Shown: piece after piece, positions 17,913 to 26,912 of the stretch
Layout of the letters: each line of letters starts with the position of its first letter
How positions within the stretch are numbered: the first letter of the stretch is position 1
DNA from: Stutzerimonas xanthomarina DSM 18231
GTDB lineage: Bacteria > Pseudomonadota > Gammaproteobacteria > Pseudomonadales > Pseudomonadaceae
DNA: 64,000 nt
Direction: 5' to 3'
Assembly (NCBI RefSeq): GCF_900129835.1
Contig: NZ_FQXA01000008.1
Span: 62,001 to 126,000 of the forward strand
Notes under the pieces: model-generated
Seen by the model: only the letters and a program-made list of their open reading frames with translations
Database searches by the model: none
What the model was told of the DNA's origin: nothing
Program-made: the position numbers and the translations under genes

Positions 17913-18773
17913 ATGGCATCTCGACCCTCTGTAATGATCGCCGGCTGCGGCGATGTCGGTATTCGCCTCGGCCTGCAGCTGAGCCGCGCGGGGTGGACGG
18001 TATACGGCCTGCGCCGTCAGGCGGCGAGCCTGCCGGTACCGATCCTGCCAGTACGTGGAGACCTCGCCTCGAGCGCGGTCCCGCGTGGCTGGCCCAATGG
18101 CAACCTGGACTACCTGGTCTATGCCGCTTCGGCCAGCCAGCATGACGAAGCGGGTTACCGCAGCGCCTATGTCGATGGCCTGCGCAACGCGCTTGGCTGG
18201 CTGGAGCAGCGGGGCCAGCGGCCGAAGCGCGTGTTCTTTCTTTCCAGCACCGGGGTCTACGCGCAGAGCGGTGGCGAGTGGATTGATGAAACCTCGGCCA
18301 CTGAGCCCACCGGCTACACCGGCCAGGTAATGCTCGAAGCCGAACAGCTGGCGCTCGATTGTGGATTTCCCGTGACGCGGGTGCGCATGGCCGGGTTGTA
18401 TGACCCGGCGCGACCGTGGATGCAGAACCAGGTGCGCTCAGGGTTGCGGGTCGAGCGCGATCCGCCGCAATACAGCAACCGCATTCATCGTGACGATGCG
18501 GCTGCGCTGCTGGCCTGTCTGCTGCAGACCGATCTGGCCGGAGGTGATCTGGAAGACTGTTACCTCGGCGTGGATGACGACCCGGCTCCCCTGCACGAAG
18601 TGGTCGACTGGCTGCGCGAGCGGCTGGGCGTTACCCAATGGGCCGAGCAGACAATGACCCGCCGCGCCGGTAGCAAGCGCTGCAGCAATGCCCGAGCGCG
18701 GGCGCTTGGTTGGGTGCCGCAATATCCCAGCTATCGCAACGGCTATGCCTCCGTTCGGCCGGGCAAGGGCTGA
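17913..18773 (+). CDS. NAD-dependent epimerase/dehydratase family (extended SDR) protein
   Basis: Product of 286 residues preceded by AAGGAGC. The N-terminus holds the Rossmann pattern V-M-I-A-G-C-G-D-V-G-I-R-L-G. The SDR active-site serine segment F-F-L-S-S-T-G-V-Y with Q-S-G-G-E-W-I-D-E matches the YeeZ-like atypical SDR group, and R-I-H-R-D-D-A-A-A is the usual C-terminal substrate-domain marker. The substrate is unknown. It is transcribed divergently from oxyR with a 167-bp shared promoter region, which may place it under redox control, but no OxyR site was identified. Confidence 0.85.
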   Translation: MASRPSVMIAGCGDVGIRLGLQLSRAGWTVYGLRRQAASLPVPILPVRGDLASSAVPRGWPNGNLDYLVYAASASQHDEAGYRSAYVDGLRNALGWLEQRGQRPKRVFFLSSTGVYAQSGGEWIDETSATEPTGYTGQVMLEAEQLALDCGFPVTRVRMAGLYDPARPWMQNQVRSGLRVERDPPQYSNRIHRDDAAALLACLLQTDLAGGDLEDCYLGVDDDPAPLHEVVDWLRERLGVTQWAEQTMTRRAGSKRCSNARARALGWVPQYPSYRNGYASVRPGKG

Positions 18774-19300
18774 GCGAGTGCCCGCATCTCGGTCGGCGGC
18801 GGCTTGGGGGCGCTGTTCGACATGACATTCGAACCGCGTCTGCCCAAAGCATAGGGCTGCTTCGCTGCGGTGCTTTTCGTGGGAGCGGTCTCGACCGCGA
18901 ACGAAGTGAGGCACGGGTACGGGTTCGTTGTCATTCACGCGGTATCGGGCGTGACGCTTGCTACTTAGTCAGGCGACTCGCTCGCGCGGTTTGACCACTC
19001 ATTTTCGCGGTCGAGACCGCTCCCACAGCCCCGGGGTCGTTCGGCGTCGAACCAGCGGCGCAAAGCGTCCAGCCCTCGTCTCGACGGCGCCTCAGGCATG
19101 ACAGTCCGTCGGTGATTTCGCCTCATTGCGCTGGATGCAGGCAACTCTGTGGCATCCACGCTTACTAAAAATCTGATAGCGCGCACGCCGTAGCTCTGCC
19201 GCATGGCAGCAATCGGACCAGGAGCAGCTGCCGCCCAGCGGCGAAATATCAGGAAGAACCACCACGGCGGCGTACCCAATACCGACCAGGAGATTTTTCC
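18774..19300. other. Intergenic region with an inverted pair of REP-like repeats
   Basis: No coding sequence supported. Repeat copies lie at 18879-18904 (forward, GTGGGAGCGGTCTCGACCGC) and 19004-19026 (reverse complement), about 100 bp apart and facing opposite ways, the form of a BIME. The last 150 bp lead into the alcohol dehydrogenase gene, whose ribosome site AGGAGA is at about 19288. Confidence 0.7.
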
Positions 19301-20473
19301 ATGAGAGCGCTTCGCTGGCACGGCAAGCACGATATCCGCTGCGATAACCACGTTCCGGACCCATCAATCGAGGACCCGCGCGACGCCATCATCAAAGTCA
19401 GTTCCTGCGCCATCTGCGGCTCGGACCTTCACCTCTATGACGGCTTCATGCCGGGCATGAAGCACGGCGACATTGTCGGTCATGAGTTCATGGGCGAGGT
19501 CATGGAAGTCGGCTCGGCAAACAAGAAGCTCAAGGTCGGCGACCGTGTAGTGGTGCCCTTCACCATCGTCTGCGGCGAATGCGACCAGTGTCGGCGCGGC
19601 AACTTCTCGGTCTGCGAGCGCACCAACCGCAACAAGGACATTGCGGACAAAGTTTTCGGCCACACCACCGCCGGTCTGTACGGCTATACCCATCTCACCG
19701 GTGGCTATGCCGGCGGCCAAGCGGAATACGTGCGCGTGCCCTACGCCGATGTCGGTCCCGTGGTGATCCCCAATGGTCTGACTGACGAGCAGGTGTTGTT
19801 CCTTGGCGACATTCTGCCTACCGGCTGGCAGGCCGCGGCGCAATGCGACATCCAGCCCACGGACACCGTCGCCATTTGGGGTGCGGGGCCGGTCGGCCAG
19901 TTCGCCATTCGCAGCGCGGTGATGATGGGCGCCGAGCAAGTCATCTGCATCGACAACGTGCCCGAGCGCCTGTCCATGGCCCGCGCGGGTGGTGCCATCA
20001 CCATCAACTTCGACGAAGAGAGCGTACTCGAACGCCTCAAGGAGCTGACCCGCGGCAAGGGGCCAGAGAAGTGCATCGACTCGGTGGGCATGGAGGCCCA
20101 TGCCGCACGTTCCATCGACTCGATGTACGACCGCGCCAAGCAGACGCTGATGATGGAGAGTGACCGACCCCACGTGCTACGCGAAATGATCTATGTCTGC
20201 CGCCCGGCCGGGATCATCTCGATTCCCGGTGTCTACGGCGGGCTGATCGACAAGATTCCGTTCGGCGCGGCGATGAACAAGGGCCTGACCTTCCGCATGG
20301 GCCAGACCCACGTCAATCGCTGGACCGATGATCTGCTGCGGCGCATTCAGGAAGGCGAGATCGATCCGAGCTTCGTCATCACCCACAGCGTCAGCCTTGA
20401 GCAGGGTCCGGAGATGTACAAGACGTTCCGCGACAAGCATGACGGCTGCATCAAGGTGGTTCTCAAACCCTGA
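19301..20473 (+). CDS. Zinc-dependent alcohol dehydrogenase family protein
   Basis: Medium-chain dehydrogenase of 390 residues, close to the formaldehyde-dehydrogenase-like branch. Catalytic zinc ligands appear in C-A-I-C-G-S-D-L-H and G-H-E-F-M-G. The structural zinc lobe is [15 protein letters not shown]. The NAD-binding motif is [11 protein letters not shown], followed by the acidic C-I-D-N-V-P-E-R-L, which favours NAD over NADP. The long extra loop with the [10 protein letters not shown] segment is common in the glutathione-independent group. The substrate is not determined. A small membrane protein gene follows 185 bp downstream on the same strand. Confidence 0.88.
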   Translation: MRALRWHGKHDIRCDNHVPDPSIEDPRDAIIKVSSCAICGSDLHLYDGFMPGMKHGDIVGHEFMGEVMEVGSANKKLKVGDRVVVPFTIVCGECDQCRRGNFSVCERTNRNKDIADKVFGHTTAGLYGYTHLTGGYAGGQAEYVRVPYADVGPVVIPNGLTDEQVLFLGDILPTGWQAAAQCDIQPTDTVAIWGAGPVGQFAIRSAVMMGAEQVICIDNVPERLSMARAGGAITINFDEESVLERLKELTRGKGPEKCIDSVGMEAHAARSIDSMYDRAKQTLMMESDRPHVLREMIYVCRPAGIISIPGVYGGLIDKIPFGAAMNKGLTFRMGQTHVNRWTDDLLRRIQEGEIDPSFVITHSVSLEQGPEMYKTFRDKHDGCIKVVLKP

Positions 20474-20658
20474 AGCAGGCCGCTTGAAATACTGAGCTTG
20501 GTCATGCTGCGGAAAAAAACAGGCAGAAACATGCGCGCCAATTCCGCTTTTTGCCTGTTCGCGAGGATGCCTGGTTTTCCCAGGCCTTCTCGCTACGTTT
20601 TCCAAAGCTGCTAGTGCCGCTGGCTGGTTAGCGAAGCGGCTGAAAGAGGAGTTTCTTC

Positions 20659-21183
20659 ATGAGCGTTCCACATCGCGTTACCCGTACGAATCATTCAGCC
20701 CGCACGCTGGCCCGCGGTCTTGGCTGGTTCAGCATTGGCCTGGGCCTGGCCGAAGTGCTGATGCCCGGTAAGTTGGCTCGGTTTCTTGGCGTGCCCGGAA
20801 ACGAGGGGCTGATCCGCGCCTGCGGCGCGCGGGAAATCGCCACCGGTGTCGGGCTGCTGCTGAGCGACAACCCCAAGCCGTGGATCTATGGCCGTATCGG
20901 CGGCGATGCGCTGGATCTGGCCGGGCTCGGCCTGAGCATCGAAAACGGCACTGAGCAGGTCAACGCAGCCATCGCGGCGGGTGCTGTGGCCGGCATCACC
21001 GCGCTGGATATCTCCTGTGCGAAAGGCCTATCGAGCGAAAACCAGCTGGTGACCGAGTGGGATTACAGCGACCGCAGCGGCTTCCCGCAGGGCGCCGATG
21101 CTATGCGAGGGCGCGTCGAGGTGGAGTTTGCGGCGGGGCGGGCAGAGCCGAATGGGTACAGTCCGTCGACGATGCTGCATTGA
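20659..21183 (+). CDS. Small membrane protein, partner of the alcohol dehydrogenase
   Basis: Product of 174 residues preceded by AGAGGAG. An N-terminal segment with R-G-L-G-W-F-S-I-G-L-G-L-A-E-V-L-M-P is followed by L-G-V-P-G-N-E-G-L-I-R-A-C-G-A-R-E-I-A-T-G-V-G-L-L-L, and then two or three more hydrophobic stretches. I recall this pattern at the N-terminus of 'cyclase/dehydrase' SRPBCC proteins that often sit beside zinc dehydrogenases; here the SRPBCC domain is absent and the tail is short and polar. Function unknown. Confidence 0.7.
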   Translation: MSVPHRVTRTNHSARTLARGLGWFSIGLGLAEVLMPGKLARFLGVPGNEGLIRACGAREIATGVGLLLSDNPKPWIYGRIGGDALDLAGLGLSIENGTEQVNAAIAAGAVAGITALDISCAKGLSSENQLVTEWDYSDRSGFPQGADAMRGRVEVEFAAGRAEPNGYSPSTMLH

Positions 21184-21239
21184 TCTGGAGGGCTGATGGG
21201 TCGCGCCATTACCAAGGGTCAGGGCGGACGTCCGACATC

Positions 21240-22057
21240 GGTGACTGAACGTCCTGATAGCACGGCTTCGCTGGACGCTCGCGGTCAAGACCGCTCCCAC
21301 ATAGCGGTGCCAAGCGCATGGCATCAGTGCCAAAACCCACACTCGTAGGAGAGGTCTGGACGGCTAAGAAGGGCAAACCAGCTCCTGTAGGAGCGGTCTT
21401 GACGGCGGAAGGCGCAAACCAGCCCCAGTGGGAGCGGTCTTGACCGCGAATGACTCGGCTGCTGTGAGAGTGCGCAGTGGCGCGACCCAGTAATGGTTAC
21501 TGTCCATCAGCGCTGTCGATTGAGGCTGAGGGCTGAGGGCTGAGCATTGGATCATCAACAAAAGGAGATTAGGACGCGCGTTCGCCATCGATGACAGAAT
21601 TCCTGATAGCGCGGCTTCGCTGAAAGCTCGCGGTCAAGACCGCTCCCACATAGTTGTGCCGTGCGCATGCATCGGTGCAAGCGCCAACCTCTCCGTAGGG
21701 GCGATCTTGACGGCGAAGGAGCAAACCAGCCCCGGTGGGAGCGGTCTTGACCGCGAATGACTCGGCTGCTGCGAGAGTGCGCAGTGGCACAACCGAGTAA
21801 TGGTTACTGTCCATCAATGCTGTCGATTGAGGCTGAGGGCTGAGGGCTGAGCATTGGATCATCAACAAAAGGATATTAGGACGCGCGTTCGCCATCGATG
21901 ACAGAATTCCTGATAGCGCGGCTTCGCTGAAAGCTCGCGGTCAAGACCGCTCCCACATAGTTGTGCCGTGCGCATGCATCGGTGCAAGCACCAACCTCTC
22001 CGATCTTGACGGCGGAAGGAGCAAACCAGCCCCCGTGGGAGCGGTCTTGACCGCGAA
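21240..22057. repeat. REP array with a 307-bp tandem duplication
   Basis: The family GTGGGAGCGGTCTTGACCGC occurs at 21277-21300 (reverse), 21387-21409, 21428-21450, 21626-21649 (reverse), 21695-21717, 21735-21757, 21933-21956 (reverse) and 22035-22057. The longer unit, including the string GCATTGGATCATCAACAAAA, recurs at 21544 and 21851, a spacing of 307 bp, with near identity. A diverged partial unit lies upstream (from 21240) and a shortened one downstream. Open frames on the minus strand inside the array repeat the same peptides and are not genes. The rest of 21184-22314 holds no supported gene. Confidence 0.85.
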
Positions 22058-22314
22058 TGGCTCGGTTGCTTCGGTTTCGGTCGCCAATGAAGGCAAGCAC
22101 AGCCAGTTGCATGGGCGAAGCCCATCGCCCAGCAGCGTGAACCGCGCCATCACGCAACTCGCTACTTAGCTTGAGCAAACCTCCAAGGGCACCCATCGTC
22201 AGTCTCCAATCCGCGAAGACGCAGTTTTCTTGCTAAGGTTTGCAGCCGGTCCGTTCCGACCACCGCTTACCCCGCACCGCCAGCTACTGGCGGCCAACCT
22301 ACCGATGAGTGTTC

Positions 22315-23247
22315 ATGTCCGCTGTCGTTAATGTCGTCCTGCCGGTTTTTGCGCTGATCTTCCTCGGCTTTATTTGTCGCCGCACCGGCCGTATGGGGCC
22401 GACGGGCGCCTCTGAGCTCAACCGGTTCGTTGTCTGGCTGGGGCTGCCTGCGCTGTTGTTCAGCGTGGTCGCCACCTCGACCTGGGAGCAACTCTGGCAG
22501 CCGGGCTTTATCACCGCGTTCGCGGTGGGCTGCCTGGGCGTGTTCGGTTTCACCTTGATCTATCGCCTGATGCAGAAGCAGCCGCTGGCCGACGCCAGTC
22601 TCGACGCGCTCGGCGCGTCATACGCCAACACCGGCTATGTCGGCATTCCCCTGACCATGCTGGTGCTGGGTGACGAGGCGCTGCAACCAGCCATGGTGGC
22701 GTCGATCATTGTTGTCTGCGTGCTGTTCGCCATCGCCTTGGCGTGCGTGGAGACGGGTTTGCATGCCGGCCAGGGCTTTAGCCGCACGCTGGGCAAGGTC
22801 AGCGGCGCGTTGCTGCGCAATCCGCTGGTGGTTGCACCGCTGCTGGGTGGGCTATGGGCCGCGAGTGGGTTGGCCCTACCGGTGCCGGTGGCGACGTTGC
22901 TCAGCTTGCTCGGCGCGGCGGCTGCACCGTGCGCATTGGTATCGTTGGGGTTGTTTCTCGCCCAACCGCAGCCTGGCGGCAAGGTCACGGGCGTCTGGCC
23001 GCTGGTGGCTTTGAAGCTGGTGGCCCAGCCGCTGATTACCTGGTACTTGGCGTTTCAGGTCTTCGAGCTGCCGACCCTCTGGGCTTATTCGGCGCTGCTG
23101 CTGAGCGCACTGCCCACCGGCACCGGCCCCTACATGCTCGCCGAATTCTATGGCCGCGAGGCCTCGCGGGTGTCGCGTGTCGTGCTGTACTCAACGCTGG
23201 GCTCGCTGATCACGCTGTCGATTTGCCTCGTGCTGCTGCCAATCTAA
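22315..23247 (+). CDS. AEC family (auxin efflux carrier type) permease
   Basis: Integral membrane transporter of about 310 residues. It opens V-V-N-V-V-L-P-V-F-A-L-I-F-L-G-F, has the conserved L-N-R-F-V-V-W-L-G-L-P-A-L-L-F, a central F-A-V-G-C-L-G, and the second-half motifs L-L-R-N-P-L-V-V-A-P-L-L-G and A-A-P-C-A-L-V-S-L-G. About ten helices. ATG at 22315 is taken; a GTG six bases earlier is also possible. In bacteria AEC carriers move small organic acids such as malate or malonate. There is no adjacent catabolic operon, so the substrate is open. Confidence 0.88.
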   Translation: MSAVVNVVLPVFALIFLGFICRRTGRMGPTGASELNRFVVWLGLPALLFSVVATSTWEQLWQPGFITAFAVGCLGVFGFTLIYRLMQKQPLADASLDALGASYANTGYVGIPLTMLVLGDEALQPAMVASIIVVCVLFAIALACVETGLHAGQGFSRTLGKVSGALLRNPLVVAPLLGGLWAASGLALPVPVATLLSLLGAAAAPCALVSLGLFLAQPQPGGKVTGVWPLVALKLVAQPLITWYLAFQVFELPTLWAYSALLLSALPTGTGPYMLAEFYGREASRVSRVVLYSTLGSLITLSICLVLLPI

Positions 23248-23568
23248 GCCGAGCGCTTAGCGGTGATGGATTGCACCCAACCTACGGATCACCGGTGTAG
23301 ATTCGAGCAGCTGGTCGGGGCTTGGAGCGGGCACTCATCCTACGACGCAGCAGTTGATTCCAGACGCTGAGGCGATGGGTTTCCCCATCCATTCGGTCCG
23401 TGCAGGATGGATACAACCGGCTGAGGCGTGATGGTTGCCACCAGCGGAGGCTGCGTTGTCGCCATGCATGGCGATGCGAAGGCCGAGGTCCAACCGCGGC
23501 ATCAACTGCGTAAAAGGCTATTTCCTGTCGACAATCACCCATCAGCCCATATGCATGCACTGCATCGG
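23248..23568. other. 320-bp convergent gap without visible features
   Basis: Lies between the end of the AEC permease and the end of the methyltransferase gene. Open frames on both strands have neither family motifs nor ribosome sites. I see no terminator with a T-tract and no repeat of the families found elsewhere in the window. Confidence 0.5.
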
Positions 23569-24516
23569 TCAGCCCGCCGGCCGCGTCACCTCCAGCACCA
23601 CCGCGGCGATCCGGTCGCAGTTGGTATAGACGCCTTCCAGCAGTTCTTCGCCAAACACGTCCGGGTCGACTTCTCGATAGGTCCATTGCAGGCCGCGGCC
23701 CTCTAGACGCTGGCTGACTTCGCGGAGGAAAGGGTCCTGATTGCCGACCATCGCTACCCCGGTGTAGAGCAGCAGCGTGCCGCATGGGGCCAGGCGTTCC
23801 AGTGCGTTGTCGAAGATCGCCAGCGACAACCCGGCACCCAGCGGACCGCCACCGTGGCGATAGGCGCGCTCACCCGGATCGACCAGGTAGGGTGGGTTGG
23901 CCAGAATCAAATCGAATTCGCCCTCGACACCGTTGAGCAGATCGCTGTGTCGGGCGGCGAGGTTGTCAGCGCCGGCCAACGCTGCGTTGATGCGGGTCAG
24001 GCGCAGTGCCGAGGGATTGATATCCACGGCCAGTACTTCAGCCTGTGGCCGTGCCAGTGCTGTGAGGATGGAGCCAGCACCGGAGCCACAGCCAATGTCG
24101 ACGACCCGGCCGATATGGCCTGGATGATTGTTCAGGTGCGCCTGGATGGCATGGGCGAAGCGGTAGGTGTCCGGGCCGAAGAACACCGCATCCGGTGCAT
24201 CGGTGGGGAAGGCCGAGTGGACGAACAGCTGCCCGTCGAGTGTCGACAGCCGCACCCGGCTACGCCAGCGGGTATCGCAAGGTGCAAGTACGCCGGCTTG
24301 ATCCATCAGGCTGAAAATTGCTGGCGGCAGCAGCTCATGCTGGAACGGTCGGCTCCAGCCGAACACACCCTCCAGATCCTTCGCCAGCTGGTTTTCCACT
24401 CGCGCATTGACCCGTTCATGGGTCAGGGGCGTCGGGGTAATGAAGTGATAACCGCGCTCGCGCAGCGCCTGGGCCAGGTGCAGCAGCGCGCGGTCCTGGG
24501 CAGTTTCCGTGGTCAT
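23569..24516 (-). CDS. Class I SAM-dependent methyltransferase (small-domain type)
   Basis: Product of 315 residues. SAM-binding motif I is V-V-D-I-G-C-G-S-G-A-G-S, with acidic post-motif V-D-I-N-P-S-A-L. The catalytic L-I-L-A-N-P-P-Y is the NPPY motif of amino-methyltransferases acting on glutamine, adenine or guanine nitrogen (HemK/RsmC-like). The N-terminal 120 residues form a separate recognition domain with H-E-L-L-P-P-A-I-F. The target cannot be told from sequence. It starts 24 bp after the haem-oxygenase-like gene on the same strand, so the two are likely cotranscribed. Confidence 0.85.
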   Translation of the reverse strand: MTTETAQDRALLHLAQALRERGYHFITPTPLTHERVNARVENQLAKDLEGVFGWSRPFQHELLPPAIFSLMDQAGVLAPCDTRWRSRVRLSTLDGQLFVHSAFPTDAPDAVFFGPDTYRFAHAIQAHLNNHPGHIGRVVDIGCGSGAGSILTALARPQAEVLAVDINPSALRLTRINAALAGADNLAARHSDLLNGVEGEFDLILANPPYLVDPGERAYRHGGGPLGAGLSLAIFDNALERLAPCGTLLLYTGVAMVGNQDPFLREVSQRLEGRGLQWTYREVDPDVFGEELLEGVYTNCDRIAAVVLEVTRPAG

Positions 24517-24540
24517 GTCAGATTCCCTGGCGAATTCGCC

Positions 24541-25989
24541 TCAATTGAACAATCCGGTGAAGATGCGGGTGGCCAGCAGCCCGGCCGCGCTGTGATGGCG
24601 CGTTGGTGCCAACAGCGGCAGCAGGTGGCGCATACGTGCATCACGTGTGGGCAGCTGTGTCAGTTGCTGTTCGAGCAGCAGGGTTTCCTGATCGAAGTCG
24701 CTGACGTGTTGGCCCTGCTGCACCAGTGCCGGCTTTGCTGGCCGCTCGGCAGGGGTCCGTCGACGGCTGCTGAACGGCACCTGACGTTGTACAAGCGACG
24801 GGTGCGGCTTGCCACGGGTGGGCGTCTGCTCGGCCAGCCAGTCGCCAGCGATCCAGTCGTGAATCAGTTGCTGTTCGTGAGCGCTGAAGACGCCGAACAT
24901 TGGGGCCTGTTCGCCGGTAATCAGCTGCCAGAATCGGCTGTGCTGTGGGTCCTCGTGGCGCTTGATCCAGCTGCGGCGCTGCAGCGTCTCGATAAATTGC
25001 GGGATCTGTTCGGGCTCGGCCAGCCACTGGTTTACGGTACGCCCATCGAAGCGGCAGTAGTCCGAATGCACGAACTGGCCAACGCCGGCCTTCTTCTCCA
25101 GCACGCGCATCACTTCCTGTTCGGGATCGAACCCGTCAATCACCGAAAGCGTACTGGCACCCAGATCATTCAAGCGGTAGCCGTTCATGACCCGGCGATA
25201 GAACTCGTCGCTGTCACCCACTTGCGGCCAAGCGGCAAGCAAGCCCTGAATGGCCTTCTTCGCATGGCCATTGTCGGCATTGTCGACCGTCACGTGCAGG
25301 GTGAAGTAGTAGGGATCGATGCCCAGCTCGGTGAGCTCGTAGGAGCTGATCAAGAGGTGCAGCGGGAGTTGTTCGTAGCCGAGGTTGAAACCGATCACCT
25401 CAGGCAGGAACTGCTCGGCATGCTCGGCCAGCGCCAGCTGGATGGCGCCCTGGACGAAGTTGTCGTCATCCAGCGTCTGCCAGTCGTCACAGCCCTGGCT
25501 GGCGAGCAGCTTGCGATACAGCACCACATGATTCTTTTCCGGCGAGCCTTCGCCCAGCTCCTCGAGATAGGTTTGGATCAGCGCGGTGAAGCGCGCATCG
25601 TCCCAGCGCTGCAACAGACCATAGAGCCAGGCGCCGTCGACCAGTTTGGTCGGCGCTACGCCGCGAAGAAAATGCAATGCGTGGGCCTTGCTGGTGAAGT
25701 AGCGGCGTGGCCCGCCGGCGCGGCGTTCGTCGAGGTAGGCCTGATATTGTCCACCGATTTTGGCGGTATGCGCGTCCAGCCAACCCCCGAGTCCGGCCGG
25801 ATCTGGCGGCAGGTCGCAAGGCAGTGCTGAGGCGTTGTCCAGCTGTGCAATGAGGTAGTCAGCGGCGCGATTGCGCACCGCTGCGTCATTGGGCGCGTCG
25901 AGCAGATCGAAGTAGAGCGCTCTGGAAGGCGCTGTCACCTCGCTGGTCACAGGTGTGGTATCGACGGGCAGGCTTCGAGTCAGTTGCAT
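24541..25989 (-). CDS. Iron-containing redox enzyme family (haem-oxygenase-like fold) protein
   Basis: About 482 residues. The central segment L-H-V-T-V-D-N-A-D-N-G-H-A-K-K-A and the preceding E-L-G-x-D-P-Y-Y-F-T are hallmarks of the haem-oxygenase-like diiron/iron family (HDO group). The upstream block A-L-H-F-L-R-G-V-A-P-T-K-L-V-D-G-A-W-L-Y also fits. The C-terminal 150 residues are hydrophilic with R-x-x-W-I-K-R-H-E-D-P-Q-H. I take the ATG at 25989 (MQLTRSLPVDTTP); an ATG at 26100 would add 37 residues of atypical composition. The reaction is unknown; relatives perform N-oxygenation or C-C cleavage. Confidence 0.75.
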   Translation of the reverse strand: MQLTRSLPVDTTPVTSEVTAPSRALYFDLLDAPNDAAVRNRAADYLIAQLDNASALPCDLPPDPAGLGGWLDAHTAKIGGQYQAYLDERRAGGPRRYFTSKAHALHFLRGVAPTKLVDGAWLYGLLQRWDDARFTALIQTYLEELGEGSPEKNHVVLYRKLLASQGCDDWQTLDDDNFVQGAIQLALAEHAEQFLPEVIGFNLGYEQLPLHLLISSYELTELGIDPYYFTLHVTVDNADNGHAKKAIQGLLAAWPQVGDSDEFYRRVMNGYRLNDLGASTLSVIDGFDPEQEVMRVLEKKAGVGQFVHSDYCRFDGRTVNQWLAEPEQIPQFIETLQRRSWIKRHEDPQHSRFWQLITGEQAPMFGVFSAHEQQLIHDWIAGDWLAEQTPTRGKPHPSLVQRQVPFSSRRRTPAERPAKPALVQQGQHVSDFDQETLLLEQQLTQLPTRDARMRHLLPLLAPTRHHSAAGLLATRIFTGLFN

Positions 25990-26179
25990 AAATTCACACG
26001 GCGGCAGTGGGGAAAATCCCCAGATGATTTTTTGGCCGTCTCCCGGCGGGATTAGTTCAGCGCGCCTGCCGAATGGCCGGTCATCTCGGCGGATTTGCAT
26101 GCAACTTCTGCGATTGCGCGTCTTCCTAGCTTATGGGGATGCCGAGCGGTGTCCGAATGAGTAACCAGACGGAGGTCCC

Positions 26180-26398
26180 ATGAATCAATCCGAACGCGGC
26201 AAGGAAAATCTGGAGACGATCAACGATCGCAACGATGAGCGCGTTGATCAGGCCGGCAGGTCCACCAATGGCGAAGCGGCCGGCGGTGATCGTGACGACG
26301 TCCCTGGCGGCGCCTACAACGTCCCCCGGGGCATGGCCGATGAGGTCAGCGACGAAGACGCCTTGAAGCGCAACAAGCAGCATCGCCCAGAGCGCTAG
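26180..26398 (+). CDS. Small hydrophilic protein of unknown function
   Basis: Product of 72 residues, rich in D, E, R, N and G (E-T-I-N-D-R-N-D-E-R-V-D-Q-A-G and D-D-V-P-G-G-A-Y-N-V-P-R-G-M-A-D-E-V). No hydrophobic core, signal or cysteine; probably disordered. A strong ribosome site (GGAGG) sits 5 bp before the ATG, and a hairpin follows the stop, so it is likely a real monocistronic gene. I do not recognise a named family. Confidence 0.7.
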   Translation: MNQSERGKENLETINDRNDERVDQAGRSTNGEAAGGDRDDVPGGAYNVPRGMADEVSDEDALKRNKQHRPER

Positions 26399-26406
26399 CC
26401 AAGGTT

Positions 26407-26434
26407 GCGGAGCGGAGCCTTGGCCCCGCTCCGC
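26407..26434 (+). terminator. Hairpin after the 72-residue protein gene
   Basis: GCGGAGCGG pairs with CCGCTCCGC around a 10-nt loop, 9 bp past the stop codon. An alternative overlapping stem CCAAGG/CCTTGG exists just upstream. The poly-T tract is missing, so termination efficiency is uncertain. Confidence 0.5.
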
Positions 26435-26576
26435 TAGCTGTAAAAATAATTAGCTGATCCCTTAATTTCCGTTGTGTTTCGGTCGCCTGCAGCCTTTAAG
26501 CACGCCGCCACCGTTATGCCTGGGAGGACGATCCCAGCCGTTTCGCAGCGGAACAAAGGACTGCCAGAGCCTCGCC

Positions 26577-26912
26577 ATGCGCCAACACAGCCGACTCACC
26601 TTCCGCCATCTCAGCCGTATCCAGGTCACCAATCGTCTCAGCGGCGACCCTATGGGTTACGTGGCTGACCTGTCGAAAGGCGGGTTGCGCCTGGTCGCCA
26701 AGCAGCCATTGGGCGTGAACGGCTGCTATGAGATGTGCCTGCACGTGCCGACTGTAGGCGACCGAACCCGTGAGGTGCAGATCGTGGTGCTCTGCCAGTG
26801 GGTGCGCAAGGATTCCCGTCGTGACAGTTTCGAAATGGGCTTCTCCCTGGATCGACCGAGTGAGGATTACACCCGGCTGATCGGCGAGCTGATGCCCAAG
26901 CGGCGCGATTAG
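26577..26912 (+). CDS. PilZ domain protein
   Basis: Product of 111 residues, a single PilZ domain that typically binds cyclic di-GMP. It opens M-R-Q-H-S-R-L-T-F-R-H, and the later D-L-S-K-G-G-L-R-L matches the D/N-x-S-x-x-G motif. The RxxxR half is imperfect: R-L-T-F-R-H-L-S-R-I near residues 6-15 is the best candidate. The end has F-E-M-G-F-S. It may act as an adaptor for motility or polysaccharide control. A longer in-frame extension upstream lacks family similarity, so the ATG at 26577 is preferred. Confidence 0.82.
   Translation: MRQHSRLTFRHLSRIQVTNRLSGDPMGYVADLSKGGLRLVAKQPLGVNGCYEMCLHVPTVGDRTREVQIVVLCQWVRKDSRRDSFEMGFSLDRPSEDYTRLIGELMPKRRD

Noticed and set aside
21569..22196. Several minus-strand frames with similar products
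   Set aside because: They arise from the duplicated REP array, repeat the same peptides and lack ribosome sites.
23854..25830. Open frame of 658 codons on the plus strand
   Set aside because: It runs antisense to the methyltransferase and the iron enzyme, crosses their gap, has no family motifs, and is a by-product of high GC.
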